From Clostridia bacterium (GTDB lineage Bacteria > Bacillota > Clostridia > Oscillospirales > CAG-272): a stretch of 64,000 bases of DNA. A program made the position numbers and the translations under genes. The stretch spans positions 19,203 to 83,202 of the forward strand of contig JAKSOD010000002.1 of assembly GCA_024405755.1 (NCBI GenBank). Reading direction: 5' to 3'. Shown one piece after another: positions 53,983 to 63,162 of the stretch. A model generated the notes under the pieces. It had not been told where the DNA came from. It saw nothing but the letters and a program-made list of their open reading frames with translations, and made no database searches. Each line of letters starts with the position of its first letter. The stretch's first letter is position 1.

Positions 53983-56900
53983 TCAGTCGATCGGGTAAGA
54001 TGCCTGATATGCTGCGAGAGCGTCTGCACATTCTTCAATGTACTCACAAACGGTGGCAAGAAGAATCTGCTCAGCGGTGATATTCTCTTTGATACCGCTG
54101 TCCTTCTCGGAGCTCTTGTGAATGATCGTACTCAGAACGTCTCTGTACTGAGAAACGGCGGTCAGATACTTGCCGTCTTCGGCATTTTTAAGAGTCTCGA
54201 ATTTGACCTTTGCCATTGCCTGTGCGTCTGCGCTGAGTTTTTCGTTGATGGCAATAATATCAGCGGAACAAGCCTTTGCAAGTGCTTCGCCGGCATTGCG
54301 CAGAGCATTGATGTACTCTGTTTCGCAATAGACGCTGAATGATGCCTTCTCGTCAATCGTCATAAGAGCCTTTTTGACGGCTTCGATTTCAGATGCGTAC
54401 TTCTTCTTGTCTGCGTCGGAAAGTCGGAGAGAAGTATCGTAATTGAGTTTATCCCCTTCTTCGCTGAACGCATCCATCATCTGACCGAAACGCTTGCTTG
54501 CGAGGGTTTCGCCTACTTCAAGAGTTTCAAGTCCGAACTCATTGCGTTTACGGGTTATTTCCTTATTGATGGTAGCAATGTACCCGAGCAGTTCGTTTAC
54601 GGGGTTGGCAGCATCGTTATATGCATTGAGGAACGCAAACTTTGTATAACGTCCGATAATGTATGCGCCGGGATAGTTAGGAATGGAAGCGAGGTTGTCA
54701 AACTGAGAAATCAGGTTAGTGTACTCTTTGTTGGTCCAGGGCATGGATTTCAGAGCCTTGATATTCGCGGTGGCGTGTTTTGCAGAGTCACCGAGGATAG
54801 CGACCATTTCGTTGGAGTAATTGATCTGGCAGTCCGAACCGGAATGCCACTTCATGAATTCCCAGGCAGCCTCTTTATTTTCAACACCGTGTATCATAAC
54901 AATCGCGGAAACGGAAGAAACCGAGACGTTATTGATGGACTTATTGCCGTTGGCATCAACAGTCTCGATACCGGGCAGCGGTACGAATTCCCACAGACCG
55001 CGCAGCTCCGTCGCAAATACGATCAGGTGGTTGTAAGTTCCGTTGTATGAAGCGATACCGATAGGCATCTCACCGGTACGGAAACGGTTGACGAAATCGT
55101 ACTTGTAGGGGAATGAATACTGAGTGAACAGATCGCACATGGTCTCGAAGGAGTCGAGAGCAACGTTGGAGTCAAGGTTGATTCTCATTCCTTCGTCAGC
55201 AAACAGTGTTCCGCCCATCTGATAGAGGAAGATCTTGTAGTCGTTGCTCAGACCTATGGTCATACTGTTCTGGCTGAGGACCGTCGCTGCTTCACGCAGG
55301 TCATCCCACGTGTCAAGGCATTCAATACCGAGGTCGGCAAGGATATCGGTACGGATGAACATCATCGGGAAGTTCTGTGTCTCTGGCAGTCCGTAGTAAT
55401 GCATGAAGTTATCGGCATCCGGAATACCGAGAACATACATTGCTGCGTCATTGAAGTTAGCGATGGGGTTGACAATAGGATCTCCGTTCTCATCGTACAA
55501 GGTATTGTAGTTGTTGTCTACCTTATAATATAGGAGATCTGTAAAGCCCTTCATATCTTCGACTTCTACCAGTGCTCCGCGGATTGCGTAGTTGATAACG
55601 CTGTCGTCGCCGAGTCCGACATAGACATCGGGTCCTCTTCCTGACAGGATGGAAGGCAGAAGCGTTCCGCCTGCGACCAGTTTCAGATCAACGGCGATGT
55701 TGGTGGAAGGAGTGAATTCGTTGTTGATAAGGTTACGCATGACCTGAGTCTGGTCACGGCCGCTGGACATCCAGACTTCAATGGTATCCATATTCTCCGC
55801 AACATCGGAAGCACCCATACGGTCATAGTTACGGAAGAAACTCTGAATGAAGCTCTTGATTTCGTGCCATGCGGACTGGAAGAAGTTTGCCTTTGCTGTC
55901 GGCATCTTTTCTTCACTGCTCTGAATCATGATATAGTCAAGTCCGAGAGGCTGAGTCTTCGCATCACTGAGCCATGTACCGAGAGAACCTATGTAACTCT
56001 TCAGCTGTTTGAGGTTCTTGGCAATTTCCGTCTCAGGGTCTGATCCCATTCTTTCAAGCAGCCATCCCACTTTTTCAAGTGTCGCAACGTTGGAACTCTT
56101 GACACCCGCGAGGGAGGTCAGTTCGGCAGCGATCTTCTTGATGATCGTAGACTGGATAATGAGGTCAATAACGGTATCGGGCATTACGCTGGAGAAAGAA
56201 TAGTCGCGGTTTTCGTCAGGCTCTGCACCGGTTAACTTCATTATATTAAGATAGGCGTTGTTTATGGTGGTCAGCGAGGAGTCAACCTTTCTGACGATAT
56301 CGGACATTGTTCCGAGAGCGACTTCGAATTCAATGGTGTACTCAACACCGGCTTCAAAGTAGAATTCGCAATTGATATATTCAATGGTCTTCTCTCCGTC
56401 TGCTTTTCCAACAATTCCGTAACGGAGAGGATCAGTCTGCCAGTCGGAAGAGTAATTGAAACGAAGTTCACGTGCCTCATCAAAAGGAACTCCGTCATAG
56501 TATCCCTTGTCCCCCGGCTTTACGCTTTCATCGCTGTAAATGTAAAGGACACGTGAGGAATACATACCGTCGTTGATATTCTGACGGTAACGAGGTATGA
56601 TGTTGTACATACCGCTTTCTTCCACTTTGAATGTGTACCCTACAGTCTGCATGGCGACCTGCCACTTATCGCCTCCTATGGTGTTCAGAAGCGTACGGGT
56701 GGTGTCGCAGGGACTTGTGACCGCGGAAGAACGGTCTTCAATGGGGTAAATGGTATTGGTGGAAGTATAAGCGGGAAGTTCAGCCTCGATCTTTACGACC
56801 GATGTGCCTTTCTTCTCTCCCACATACTTTGCGGAATACTCATCATACGAGGGAAGTACATCAATCGGGCACAGGGTGATGCTTTCAATCACCATAGGCT

Positions 56901-57663
56901 CACTGACACCCTCAAAGGACAGTTCATTCTCGCCGGCTTCAAGAACGAATTCGAAGCAGTCTTTATAGAAACCGTCCACGTCTTTCAGCGTGTACTGACG
57001 CCATTCGGGAGCCATAAGGATAGACGCACGGATCTCGTTGTTGTCAATATCAAGTTTGAAAGGACGTACGGTTCCGTCGCTCAGTGTATTCTTATCAAAC
57101 TGAGCGGGATCTTCAATGTAGTCTGTTCTCCACATTTTGTTGAGGGTTATGTAATACGCCTCTGAAAACGGGACGTTATTGTTGATACGGAAAATACGCT
57201 GGATCGAAGTATCCTTGGACTTTTCGATAGTTTTTCCGTCAGCAACACTGATGCTCTCTTCAATAGTCGGCCAGTATCTGATGCGAATGGTGTACTTCGC
57301 AGTCTTCGGAATGTTGACTTTGTATACCAACTTTCCGGAAGCGTCAACGGCAAGTCCGTCAACACCGTCATACTTTTCGCCTCCGACTTCCGCGACGAGA
57401 GCGGTGGTAGAAGTCTTATCGTAATCACGTCCGGAGATCACGATATCGGCCTCAGCCTTCGGATAAAGTGTTTCGTCGGAATACTTTTTCTCGTATTCCT
57501 CGTACGAAATTAAACCGAGCAACTCTTTTGCGTTCGCAATGGCTTTGCTGGTCTCGGACATCTCACTACCCGTATCGGCAGCCGATACAGGCACGAAGAA
57601 GCAACCGATAACAAAGATTGCGGACAACATAAGAGCGACTACCCTTTGAAATTTCGTTGCCAT
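53983..57663 (-). CDS. Oversized extracellular solute-binding protein of a carbohydrate ABC importer
   Basis: A 1226-residue exported protein; ordinary family 1 sugar-binding proteins have about 420 residues. After a signal peptide (cleavage near residue 28; VIGC at 18-21 could also be a lipobox) come about 440 residues of beta-rich sequence resembling carbohydrate-binding modules (YTIRIRYWPTIEES, YTFKVEESGMYNIIPRYR). A helical segment (about 480-600) leads to the family 1 solute-binding domain at about 620-1020 (TIEVWMSSGRDQTQVMRNLI, GRGPDVYVGLGDDS, EAAWEFMKWHSG). A charged helical tail fills residues 1020-1226. AGGAGG stands 7 bases before the ATG. It is the first gene of the uptake locus. 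Confidence 0.88.
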   Translation of the reverse strand: MATKFQRVVALMLSAIFVIGCFFVPVSAADTGSEMSETSKAIANAKELLGLISYEEYEKKYSDETLYPKAEADIVISGRDYDKTSTTALVAEVGGEKYDGVDGLAVDASGKLVYKVNIPKTAKYTIRIRYWPTIEESISVADGKTIEKSKDTSIQRIFRINNNVPFSEAYYITLNKMWRTDYIEDPAQFDKNTLSDGTVRPFKLDIDNNEIRASILMAPEWRQYTLKDVDGFYKDCFEFVLEAGENELSFEGVSEPMVIESITLCPIDVLPSYDEYSAKYVGEKKGTSVVKIEAELPAYTSTNTIYPIEDRSSAVTSPCDTTRTLLNTIGGDKWQVAMQTVGYTFKVEESGMYNIIPRYRQNINDGMYSSRVLYIYSDESVKPGDKGYYDGVPFDEARELRFNYSSDWQTDPLRYGIVGKADGEKTIEYINCEFYFEAGVEYTIEFEVALGTMSDIVRKVDSSLTTINNAYLNIMKLTGAEPDENRDYSFSSVMPDTVIDLIIQSTIIKKIAAELTSLAGVKSSNVATLEKVGWLLERMGSDPETEIAKNLKQLKSYIGSLGTWLSDAKTQPLGLDYIMIQSSEEKMPTAKANFFQSAWHEIKSFIQSFFRNYDRMGASDVAENMDTIEVWMSSGRDQTQVMRNLINNEFTPSTNIAVDLKLVAGGTLLPSILSGRGPDVYVGLGDDSVINYAIRGALVEVEDMKGFTDLLYYKVDNNYNTLYDENGDPIVNPIANFNDAAMYVLGIPDADNFMHYYGLPETQNFPMMFIRTDILADLGIECLDTWDDLREAATVLSQNSMTIGLSNDYKIFLYQMGGTLFADEGMRINLDSNVALDSFETMCDLFTQYSFPYKYDFVNRFRTGEMPIGIASYNGTYNHLIVFATELRGLWEFVPLPGIETVDANGNKSINNVSVSSVSAIVMIHGVENKEAAWEFMKWHSGSDCQINYSNEMVAILGDSAKHATANIKALKSMPWTNKEYTNLISQFDNLASIPNYPGAYIIGRYTKFAFLNAYNDAANPVNELLGYIATINKEITRKRNEFGLETLEVGETLASKRFGQMMDAFSEEGDKLNYDTSLRLSDADKKKYASEIEAVKKALMTIDEKASFSVYCETEYINALRNAGEALAKACSADIIAINEKLSADAQAMAKVKFETLKNAEDGKYLTAVSQYRDVLSTIIHKSSEKDSGIKENITAEQILLATVCEYIEECADALAAYQASYPID

Positions 57664-57955
57664 TATGGTTCCTCCTGCCATGGTTTTTGCGGTTAATTCC
57701 CGCCGGAATGTTTTTTCCGCCGATATTCGCGTCTCTGCGCGCCCAAAGGCTCGTCAGACGCTGCTTTCGGCAACTTGCCCTGAGCCTTCCGGAACACAGC
57801 AGGAGGCGGATAGTCTGCTATGCTCCGTTTTTTTAATCCGATCAGCACCGCACTTCCGCTGCGGTATGACGGAAAAATAAATTTCAAGGCTCTGCTTCCG
57901 CTGTCGTTTTTGAGGGAAACACACCGCGGTAGGGCAAAATACCATAAAATTTATG
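57664..57955 (-). other. Long leader of the carbohydrate-uptake locus
   Basis: About 290 bases lie between the promoter and the first start codon. The stretch contains several short inverted repeats, including ACCGCA/TGCGGT (57847-57852 with 57860-57865) and AGGCTC/GAGCCT around 57740-57790. It matches no riboswitch class I can recognise, and its short frames look non-coding. Confidence 0.45.
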
Positions 57956-57960
57956 TTGTT

Positions 57961-57989
57961 ATAATACCATAAACTTTAAAAACTGTCAA
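57961..57989 (-). promoter_or_regulatory. Sigma-A promoter of the carbohydrate-uptake locus
   Basis: On the minus strand TTGACA (57984-57989) and TATTAT (57961-57966) are separated by 17 bases. The surroundings are very A/T-rich. Confidence 0.85.
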
Positions 57990-58601
57990 TGGGTTATTAT
58001 ATATATAAATAAATCTAACGAAAATATCAGTATATAAATTATTATCTTGCATTTCACGGTCAAATGACCGCGTGCGAGACCGCTGACGGATTTTTTCGTC
58101 ATTGTTCACATTACGTTTTTTTCACGGTAATTTTAATTTACGTATTTTCGGTATACCGTTTCCGAAGTAAAGCAAATACTTCGCTTTTCCTTGTCCGGCA
58201 ATTTAAAAAATGAACTCGTTTTAATAAAAAAGTAAATTTTATTTACCCGCTTTTTTCGTTTTGATTGCACGCGCAACCATTTATTCAGCATATTCTTTTG
58301 CGCTGATTGCACAAATTTCAGTGAAAAAGTTCTACATCTGTACATTTTGCACAAATCGTTCGCAACTTCTGATTTTTCTCTGTTCCAGCTTTTACATATC
58401 TCCTAATTTCTTCTTTTTTGCTGTATTTCTTCTATTTTCTTCCATATTTGTTTTATCGTTACAATTATGCGTTGTTTATTGCAAACAAACGCCCCGGGGA
58501 TATGTGCAAATCATTTCCCCGGGGATTATAAATGTTAAAATGTGTATTTATCCGTACGATCATGCATATCCTGATGAATTGCTTGTTGACACGCTGTCGT
58601 T
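57990..58601. other. A/T-rich intergenic region without a recognised gene
   Basis: About 610 bases between the uptake-locus promoter and the end of the hypothetical gene at 58602. It holds an imperfect CACGGTCA/TGACCGCGTG hairpin at 58055-58074, several A and T runs, and a terminator-like hairpin at 58492-58524. Short frames on either strand lack ribosome sites and family features. Confidence 0.6.
58492..58524 (-). terminator. Probable terminator of the hypothetical gene at 58602
   Basis: CCCCGGGGA (58492-58500) pairs with TCCCCGGGG (58516-58524), 78 bases after the stop codon. On the minus strand it is followed by CGTTTGTTTG, a weak U-tract. Confidence 0.6.
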
Positions 58602-59447
58602 TTAAAAAGCGTCGGTCATGTCACCTGACGGAACGGTATCTGCCGTCGGGAGGGTCTCAAACATATACGGAATGAACTCTGTTGAGTCTGCTGCAGATTC
58701 TTCTTTGGTTTCGTCGGGTATTCCTGCTCGGAGGAGTTCACTGAACAGAGACGACGTAACGGGATCACTCACTTCGGTGCCCTGATACACGATTCCCGTT
58801 GAAGATTTGTTTTCCTTTGCATTTTTTATTGTCTCTTCGGAAAGATAAACCCACATTTTTTCATCTTTCAGATAACATAGTTGACCGAATTTTTCCGTTG
58901 ATATCGCTGATCCTCCGTAGCAAACGCGAAGATCATAAAACTCGCACGCGGATGTACCGTTTTTGAGGACATGAGCGGCAGGCTTTAACTCATACTCTTT
59001 TTTCTCATTATGTTCAATATCGGCAAACGCTGCGACCTTGATACTGTCTTCAACTACCGCCGAGTAATTATCAACGATCACTCTGGTCACAGGTGTAACG
59101 AAATCGTAAACTCCGTCTATCAGTTTTCCCGTTTCAGTATAGAGAATGTTCTTTTCTCCGTCTGAAATGGCAAAATACCTGCCTGTTGAATCGTCCCGGA
59201 CACGGTAAAATGATGCACCGTACCTGCTGTTGCCGACTTTTCCGAGATACTCACCGAAGCGGAAGGAGTATTCGTCCTCTCCGGGGATTGCGTGAAGCGT
59301 CATACCTTTATATTCAATTACGTCGATCCTGCCCCCGTATTCCGCTACTACGGGGTTTTTTGCGGCATTCACCGCAAGCCCGATCAGTATCACAACAAGC
59401 GGCAAAAGAATCAGCACCGCTATCACGATCAATGCTCGTTTGGTCAT
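58602..59447 (-). CDS. Hypothetical membrane-anchored protein (281 residues)
   Basis: I do not recognise this family. The N-terminus is a membrane helix (residues 4-27, ALIVIAVLILLPLVVILIGL) after two basic residues, so the remaining ~250 residues probably face outwards. The body is mixed beta-sheet with RYGASFYRVRDDSTGRYFAI and LYTETGKLIDGVYDFV, reminiscent of repeated beta-hairpins, and ends in an acidic, serine- and threonine-rich tail. AAGGA lies 7 bases before the ATG, and a consensus promoter stands just upstream at 59499-59527, so it is expressed separately from the upstream DUF1015 gene. Confidence 0.75.
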   Translation of the reverse strand: MTKRALIVIAVLILLPLVVILIGLAVNAAKNPVVAEYGGRIDVIEYKGMTLHAIPGEDEYSFRFGEYLGKVGNSRYGASFYRVRDDSTGRYFAISDGEKNILYTETGKLIDGVYDFVTPVTRVIVDNYSAVVEDSIKVAAFADIEHNEKKEYELKPAAHVLKNGTSACEFYDLRVCYGGSAISTEKFGQLCYLKDEKMWVYLSEETIKNAKENKSSTGIVYQGTEVSDPVTSSLFSELLRAGIPDETKEESAADSTEFIPYMFETLPTADTVPSGDMTDAF

Positions 59448-59498
59448 CTGAAAGTCCTTTCGGAATTTTTTGTGCTTTTTTATGTTGTATTTGCCTAT

Positions 59499-59527
59499 AT
59501 TATATTACTTTGCAGTTCTTTTGTCAA
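59499..59527 (-). promoter_or_regulatory. Sigma-A promoter of the hypothetical gene
   Basis: On the minus strand TTGACA (59522-59527) and TATAAT (59499-59504) are separated by 17 bases, starting 4 bases after the DUF1015 stop codon. Confidence 0.85.
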
Positions 59528-59531
59528 AGGG

Positions 59532-60770
59532 TTATCTTATTTTTCTGCATTCGATATAAAAACGCTTGTCATTAGCATGTCCCATAGAAAATGTCTTACG
59601 CGGAAGTGCACCGTCGGATTCCACCGCTGAGAAAAGATCACCTTTTTCCATTCCGTCGAACAGGAAGCCTACGGTTCCTTTGCGCAAGGACAGACGGCGG
59701 AGTGTATCGTCGCCGTGAATATAGTCTGTCACAATATCCGGATGAGACTTTGCGTATTCGTCGAGAAAACGTTGAAGTGTTGCAACAGGAAGTGACAATT
59801 CCGGGGAAGCGACTTTCACGGTGATCTCACAACATTTACCGTCATCGCCCTTGATAACGGAAAATTTCTGTTCCGGCATATTTCCGTGCAGACCTTCGGT
59901 GTATTTTCCGAACGCCTCGATCAGCGCATCGGGATCCGGAGTATCCACGATACGGTATATCGGCTCGAATTCAAGTGCATCGTCGCCGAGATCAACGATC
60001 TCACAAAGTGCAAACCTTGCAGGATGTTTTTTTGCTTCTTCTTCGGAAAGAGTCTGTTTAAGTTCTTCGTAAGCCGCTTTTGCTGTGGCGAGGGAATGAT
60101 TCCCATCTCCTACGGCAAGGATCATGGGGAACTTCACTCCCCTTTTCCGTGCTGACTCATTAAGTCTGTCCTCAAATGCAGAAATCTCTTCAGCACTGAC
60201 AAATGATGCCCGGACACTGCCGCCGTTTTCCATAAGTTCAAATTCATACGCATCTGCCGCTTTTCCATAAAAAGGAGCAAACAGTTTCCCCGACGGATCA
60301 TCGGAAAGCAGCATTACGTGCGGCATTTCAAGTGGTGCGCCGCGTCTTACAGCAAGGCGAGGAGGAATTCGTTCAACCACGGTCTTCTCGGTGGCACGGA
60401 TCGGCGACGATGCGCCGGGACGGTAGTCGTAATCCTCAAGATCTATACAGACGATAAGTCCGCGTCTTATTCTGCCGTCATTCTGTCGGCGTTCAAGGTA
60501 CACTCCGCAGTCCGGATGTTCCGCAAAAATTCCGTCGGAAAGATATTTTTCCATATTTTTATGTATTGCGGGTGTTCTCGTCTGCGCTTCACCGAGCCAT
60601 ACTTCGGGAAGCATAAGGTCAAGAGTCGTGGGCACTCCGTCTGTATATTTTCGTACTCTCTCCCAATATTCCGGCTCTGAGGTGTACTGATCGCAGGCAA
60701 CTGTCGCCCACTTGCTGCCGTCAACTGAGGAAAAATATGGAAAAAGAATGTTTGCAGGATATAATTTCAT
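59532..60770 (-). CDS. DUF1015 family protein
   Basis: A 412-residue soluble protein of the DUF1015 family, found in many anaerobes and of unknown biochemical function. The start MKLYPANILFPYF, the segment WATVACDQYTSEPEYWERV and the central LAVGDGNHSLATAKAAYEEL are typical; the last, with its Asp-Gly-Asn-His core, is the most conserved part and looks like a catalytic or ligand site. The start at 60770 follows AAGGA by 8 bases; a longer frame to 60815 would enter the promoter. It is divergent from the ABC exporter. Confidence 0.85.
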   Translation of the reverse strand: MKLYPANILFPYFSSVDGSKWATVACDQYTSEPEYWERVRKYTDGVPTTLDLMLPEVWLGEAQTRTPAIHKNMEKYLSDGIFAEHPDCGVYLERRQNDGRIRRGLIVCIDLEDYDYRPGASSPIRATEKTVVERIPPRLAVRRGAPLEMPHVMLLSDDPSGKLFAPFYGKAADAYEFELMENGGSVRASFVSAEEISAFEDRLNESARKRGVKFPMILAVGDGNHSLATAKAAYEELKQTLSEEEAKKHPARFALCEIVDLGDDALEFEPIYRIVDTPDPDALIEAFGKYTEGLHGNMPEQKFSVIKGDDGKCCEITVKVASPELSLPVATLQRFLDEYAKSHPDIVTDYIHGDDTLRRLSLRKGTVGFLFDGMEKGDLFSAVESDGALPRKTFSMGHANDKRFYIECRKIR

Positions 60771-60803
60771 TTCGGTCTTCCTTTTTTCATAAATTATACG
60801 ACT

Positions 60804-60832
60804 ATTATACAACACTAAAGCCTCAACAGCAA
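60804..60832 (-). promoter_or_regulatory. Sigma-A promoter of the DUF1015 gene
   Basis: On the minus strand TTGCTG (60827-60832) and TATAAT (60804-60809) are separated by 17 bases. Confidence 0.75.
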
Positions 60833-60871
60833 GATTTTTTTTAAAAAAAGGCAGAATTATTGCAAAAACTG

Positions 60872-60900
60872 TTGCATTCGCAACTAATTTGTGGTATAAT
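60872..60900 (+). promoter_or_regulatory. Sigma-A promoter of the ABC exporter gene
   Basis: TTGCAT (60872-60877) and TATAAT (60895-60900) are separated by 17 bases, back to back with the DUF1015 promoter. Confidence 0.8.
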
Positions 60901-60938
60901 AGGCGACGTATAAAAAATAATATGAAAGAAGTGATTCA

Positions 60939-62975
60939 ATGGGATCGGGAAACGCAGGTTTTAGCGGTCGCGGAAACTATCAATATGAAAAGGTGACTCC
61001 GCCCGGCGGTATCAAAGATGTACCGCGATTTTTGAAGGAACTCCTCGGAGGATTCTTTAAACGACTTCTTTATATTTTCGTTCTTGTTTGGAAAACAGAT
61101 CCTTTTATTTTGTTTACAATGTTGTTCATATCGGTGTTTGACGGCGTTATGCCTGTTGTAGGATCCGTCATATCCGCTGATGTTATGAACTCCCTGCAAG
61201 ACATTATCAGCCAACGTGCTGTCGCGGACTCCACCGGTCTGTCATTTGTGGCAAAGTTCTGGGGCTCCACGATCATGACTATGCTGATCGTTCTTTTTAC
61301 TTACCGCATAATAAACCGTGTGATCGGGAGGATCAGTTCCGCCATTATCCGCGTTGCCGGTGAAAAGGTCGTTCGGCAGGTCAAAGTCCAGATTATGGAA
61401 AAGGCAAAGACTCTTGATCTTGCCTCTTTTGACATCCCCGCTTTTTACGAAAAACTGGAAAACGCCAACCGTGAGGCAGGTTCTCGCCCGATACAGACTC
61501 TTCAGTCAACATTCTCCATACTCAGCAACGTCATCTCACTCGTCAGTTACATAGTGATACTCGCTACTATTCCGAGTATGTGGTGGATGCCTTTGGGAAT
61601 TATTCTGATCTCTGTTCCTTCTGCTATCGTTTCCTTTATTTACAGACGTAAAAACTTCCAGTATATGAGGAACCGGTCTAAGGACCGCCGTCAGATGAAT
61701 TACTACGCCGATCTGCTTGTCAACAAGGATCTTGTAAAAGAAGTCAGGATCTTTGATCTTTCCGATACCTTTATTGACAGATACAAGGAAGTTTTCAACC
61801 GGTATTTTATCGGTCTGCGAAAACTTATCATCTCAGAGAACGTATGGCTGGTGGTGATTGCCATCATTTCCGCGACCGTGAACTGCGTGTTCTACGCAGT
61901 CATTGCCTACGGAGTATTCAACGGAGATTTCAAAATAGGTCAGTACTCACTTTACACCGGTGCTCTTTCAAGTATTGCCGGATGTGTGACAACTCTGATT
62001 TCCACTTCCGCTTCCATTTACGAAGGCACTCTCTTTATTGATAACCTGATCTCCTTTATGAAAGAGAAACAGACTATAGTACCTTCCGTTGAAGAGCCGG
62101 TGAAAGTCGATCACGGTATCCCTCACACTATCACCTTTGAGCATGTCTGCTTTGCCTACCCGGGGACAGACCGATATGTTATCAATGATCTGAACACGAC
62201 ATTCCGCCCCGGAGAAACCGTTGTTCTCGTTGGACTGAACGGCGCGGGAAAAACCACTCTGATAAAACTTCTCACCCGTCTTTATGACCCTACCGAGGGA
62301 CGAATCCTGCTTGACGGGCGCGATCTCAAAGAATATGACGTAAAAGACCTTTACAGTATTTTCGGAATCATCTTCCAGGATTTCGGCAAATACGCCGTTA
62401 CAGTCAGCGAAAACATCCGTTTCGGGGACATTCATCACGAAAACGATCCGGGAAAAGTATCCGAATGTGCCAAACAAGGCAACGTATCGGATTATATCGA
62501 CCGCCTGCCGAACGGCTACGATACTCCGCTTATGCGTATCTTCGAGCCTACCGGCACCGAACTCTCCGGAGGTCAGTGGCAGAAACTTGCCATTGCCCGT
62601 GCGTTCTATCGCGATTCCGACATAATGATACTTGACGAGCCGACGGCTTCTCTTGATCCCATGGCAGAGCAGGAGATATTCAATCAGTTCGATAAACTCA
62701 GAGCCGGAAAGATGACTATCTTCGTATCACACCGACTTTCGTCAGCCGTCATAGCTTCAAAGGTGGTCGTGCTTGAAAACGGAATGATCGTTGAAGAAGG
62801 AACTCACCACGAGCTTATGGAGATGCACGGCAAGTATTACGAACTCTTCTCCACTCAGGCACGCCGTTATATTGAAGGCGGTGAGGATCTTATAGAGAAG
62901 GCAGGAGAGAATACCGCAAATCCAACCCGGGAAAATGCCAAAAGACATGAAATAAAAGCGAATTCTATTCGCTGA
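60939..62975 (+). CDS. ABC exporter, fused permease and ATP-binding protein
   Basis: A 678-residue type IV ABC half-transporter. About six membrane helices lie at residues 45-390, then the ATPase domain: Walker A VLVGLNGAGKTTLIKLL, Q-loop IFQDFGKYAVTVSENI, signature LSGGQWQKLAIARAFY and Walker B IMILDEPTASLDP. A glycine-rich hydrophilic N-terminus (residues 1-25) and a 35-residue charged C-terminal tail extend it beyond the usual 580-600 residues. It probably works as a homodimer because no second half-transporter gene is adjacent. The substrate cannot be predicted; peptides, lipids or drugs are all possible. Confidence 0.9.
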   Translation: MGSGNAGFSGRGNYQYEKVTPPGGIKDVPRFLKELLGGFFKRLLYIFVLVWKTDPFILFTMLFISVFDGVMPVVGSVISADVMNSLQDIISQRAVADSTGLSFVAKFWGSTIMTMLIVLFTYRIINRVIGRISSAIIRVAGEKVVRQVKVQIMEKAKTLDLASFDIPAFYEKLENANREAGSRPIQTLQSTFSILSNVISLVSYIVILATIPSMWWMPLGIILISVPSAIVSFIYRRKNFQYMRNRSKDRRQMNYYADLLVNKDLVKEVRIFDLSDTFIDRYKEVFNRYFIGLRKLIISENVWLVVIAIISATVNCVFYAVIAYGVFNGDFKIGQYSLYTGALSSIAGCVTTLISTSASIYEGTLFIDNLISFMKEKQTIVPSVEEPVKVDHGIPHTITFEHVCFAYPGTDRYVINDLNTTFRPGETVVLVGLNGAGKTTLIKLLTRLYDPTEGRILLDGRDLKEYDVKDLYSIFGIIFQDFGKYAVTVSENIRFGDIHHENDPGKVSECAKQGNVSDYIDRLPNGYDTPLMRIFEPTGTELSGGQWQKLAIARAFYRDSDIMILDEPTASLDPMAEQEIFNQFDKLRAGKMTIFVSHRLSSAVIASKVVVLENGMIVEEGTHHELMEMHGKYYELFSTQARRYIEGGEDLIEKAGENTANPTRENAKRHEIKANSIR

Positions 62976-62986
62976 ACCGAACCCCA

Positions 62987-63016
62987 AGGGGTGTCTCGCG
63001 TTAGTGAGACACCCCT
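62987..63016 (+). terminator. Hairpin after the ABC exporter gene
   Basis: AGGGGTGTCTC (62987-62997) pairs with GAGACACCCCT (63006-63016), 12 bases after the stop codon. The following U-tract is weak. The GGGGTGT core resembles the hairpin repeats at 13365 and 37457. Confidence 0.6.
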
Positions 63017-63102
63017 GTTCTGTCCGTTTCGACAAAACGGTCAATACGAATAACGCTGATGTCGAAATAATACACAAAAATAGTTTTTTTGCGGAAATAC
63101 AG

Positions 63103-63130
63103 TTGACACAGCGTTAAAAATATATATAAT
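63103..63130 (+). promoter_or_regulatory. Promoter of the aspartate kinase gene
   Basis: TTGACA (63103-63108) and TATAAT (63125-63130) are separated by 16 bases. The stretch is very A/T-rich and offers a second TATAAT a few bases further. Confidence 0.75.
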
Positions 63131-63162
63131 ATTATAATATATTGTATTTTCAGGAGAATGAA

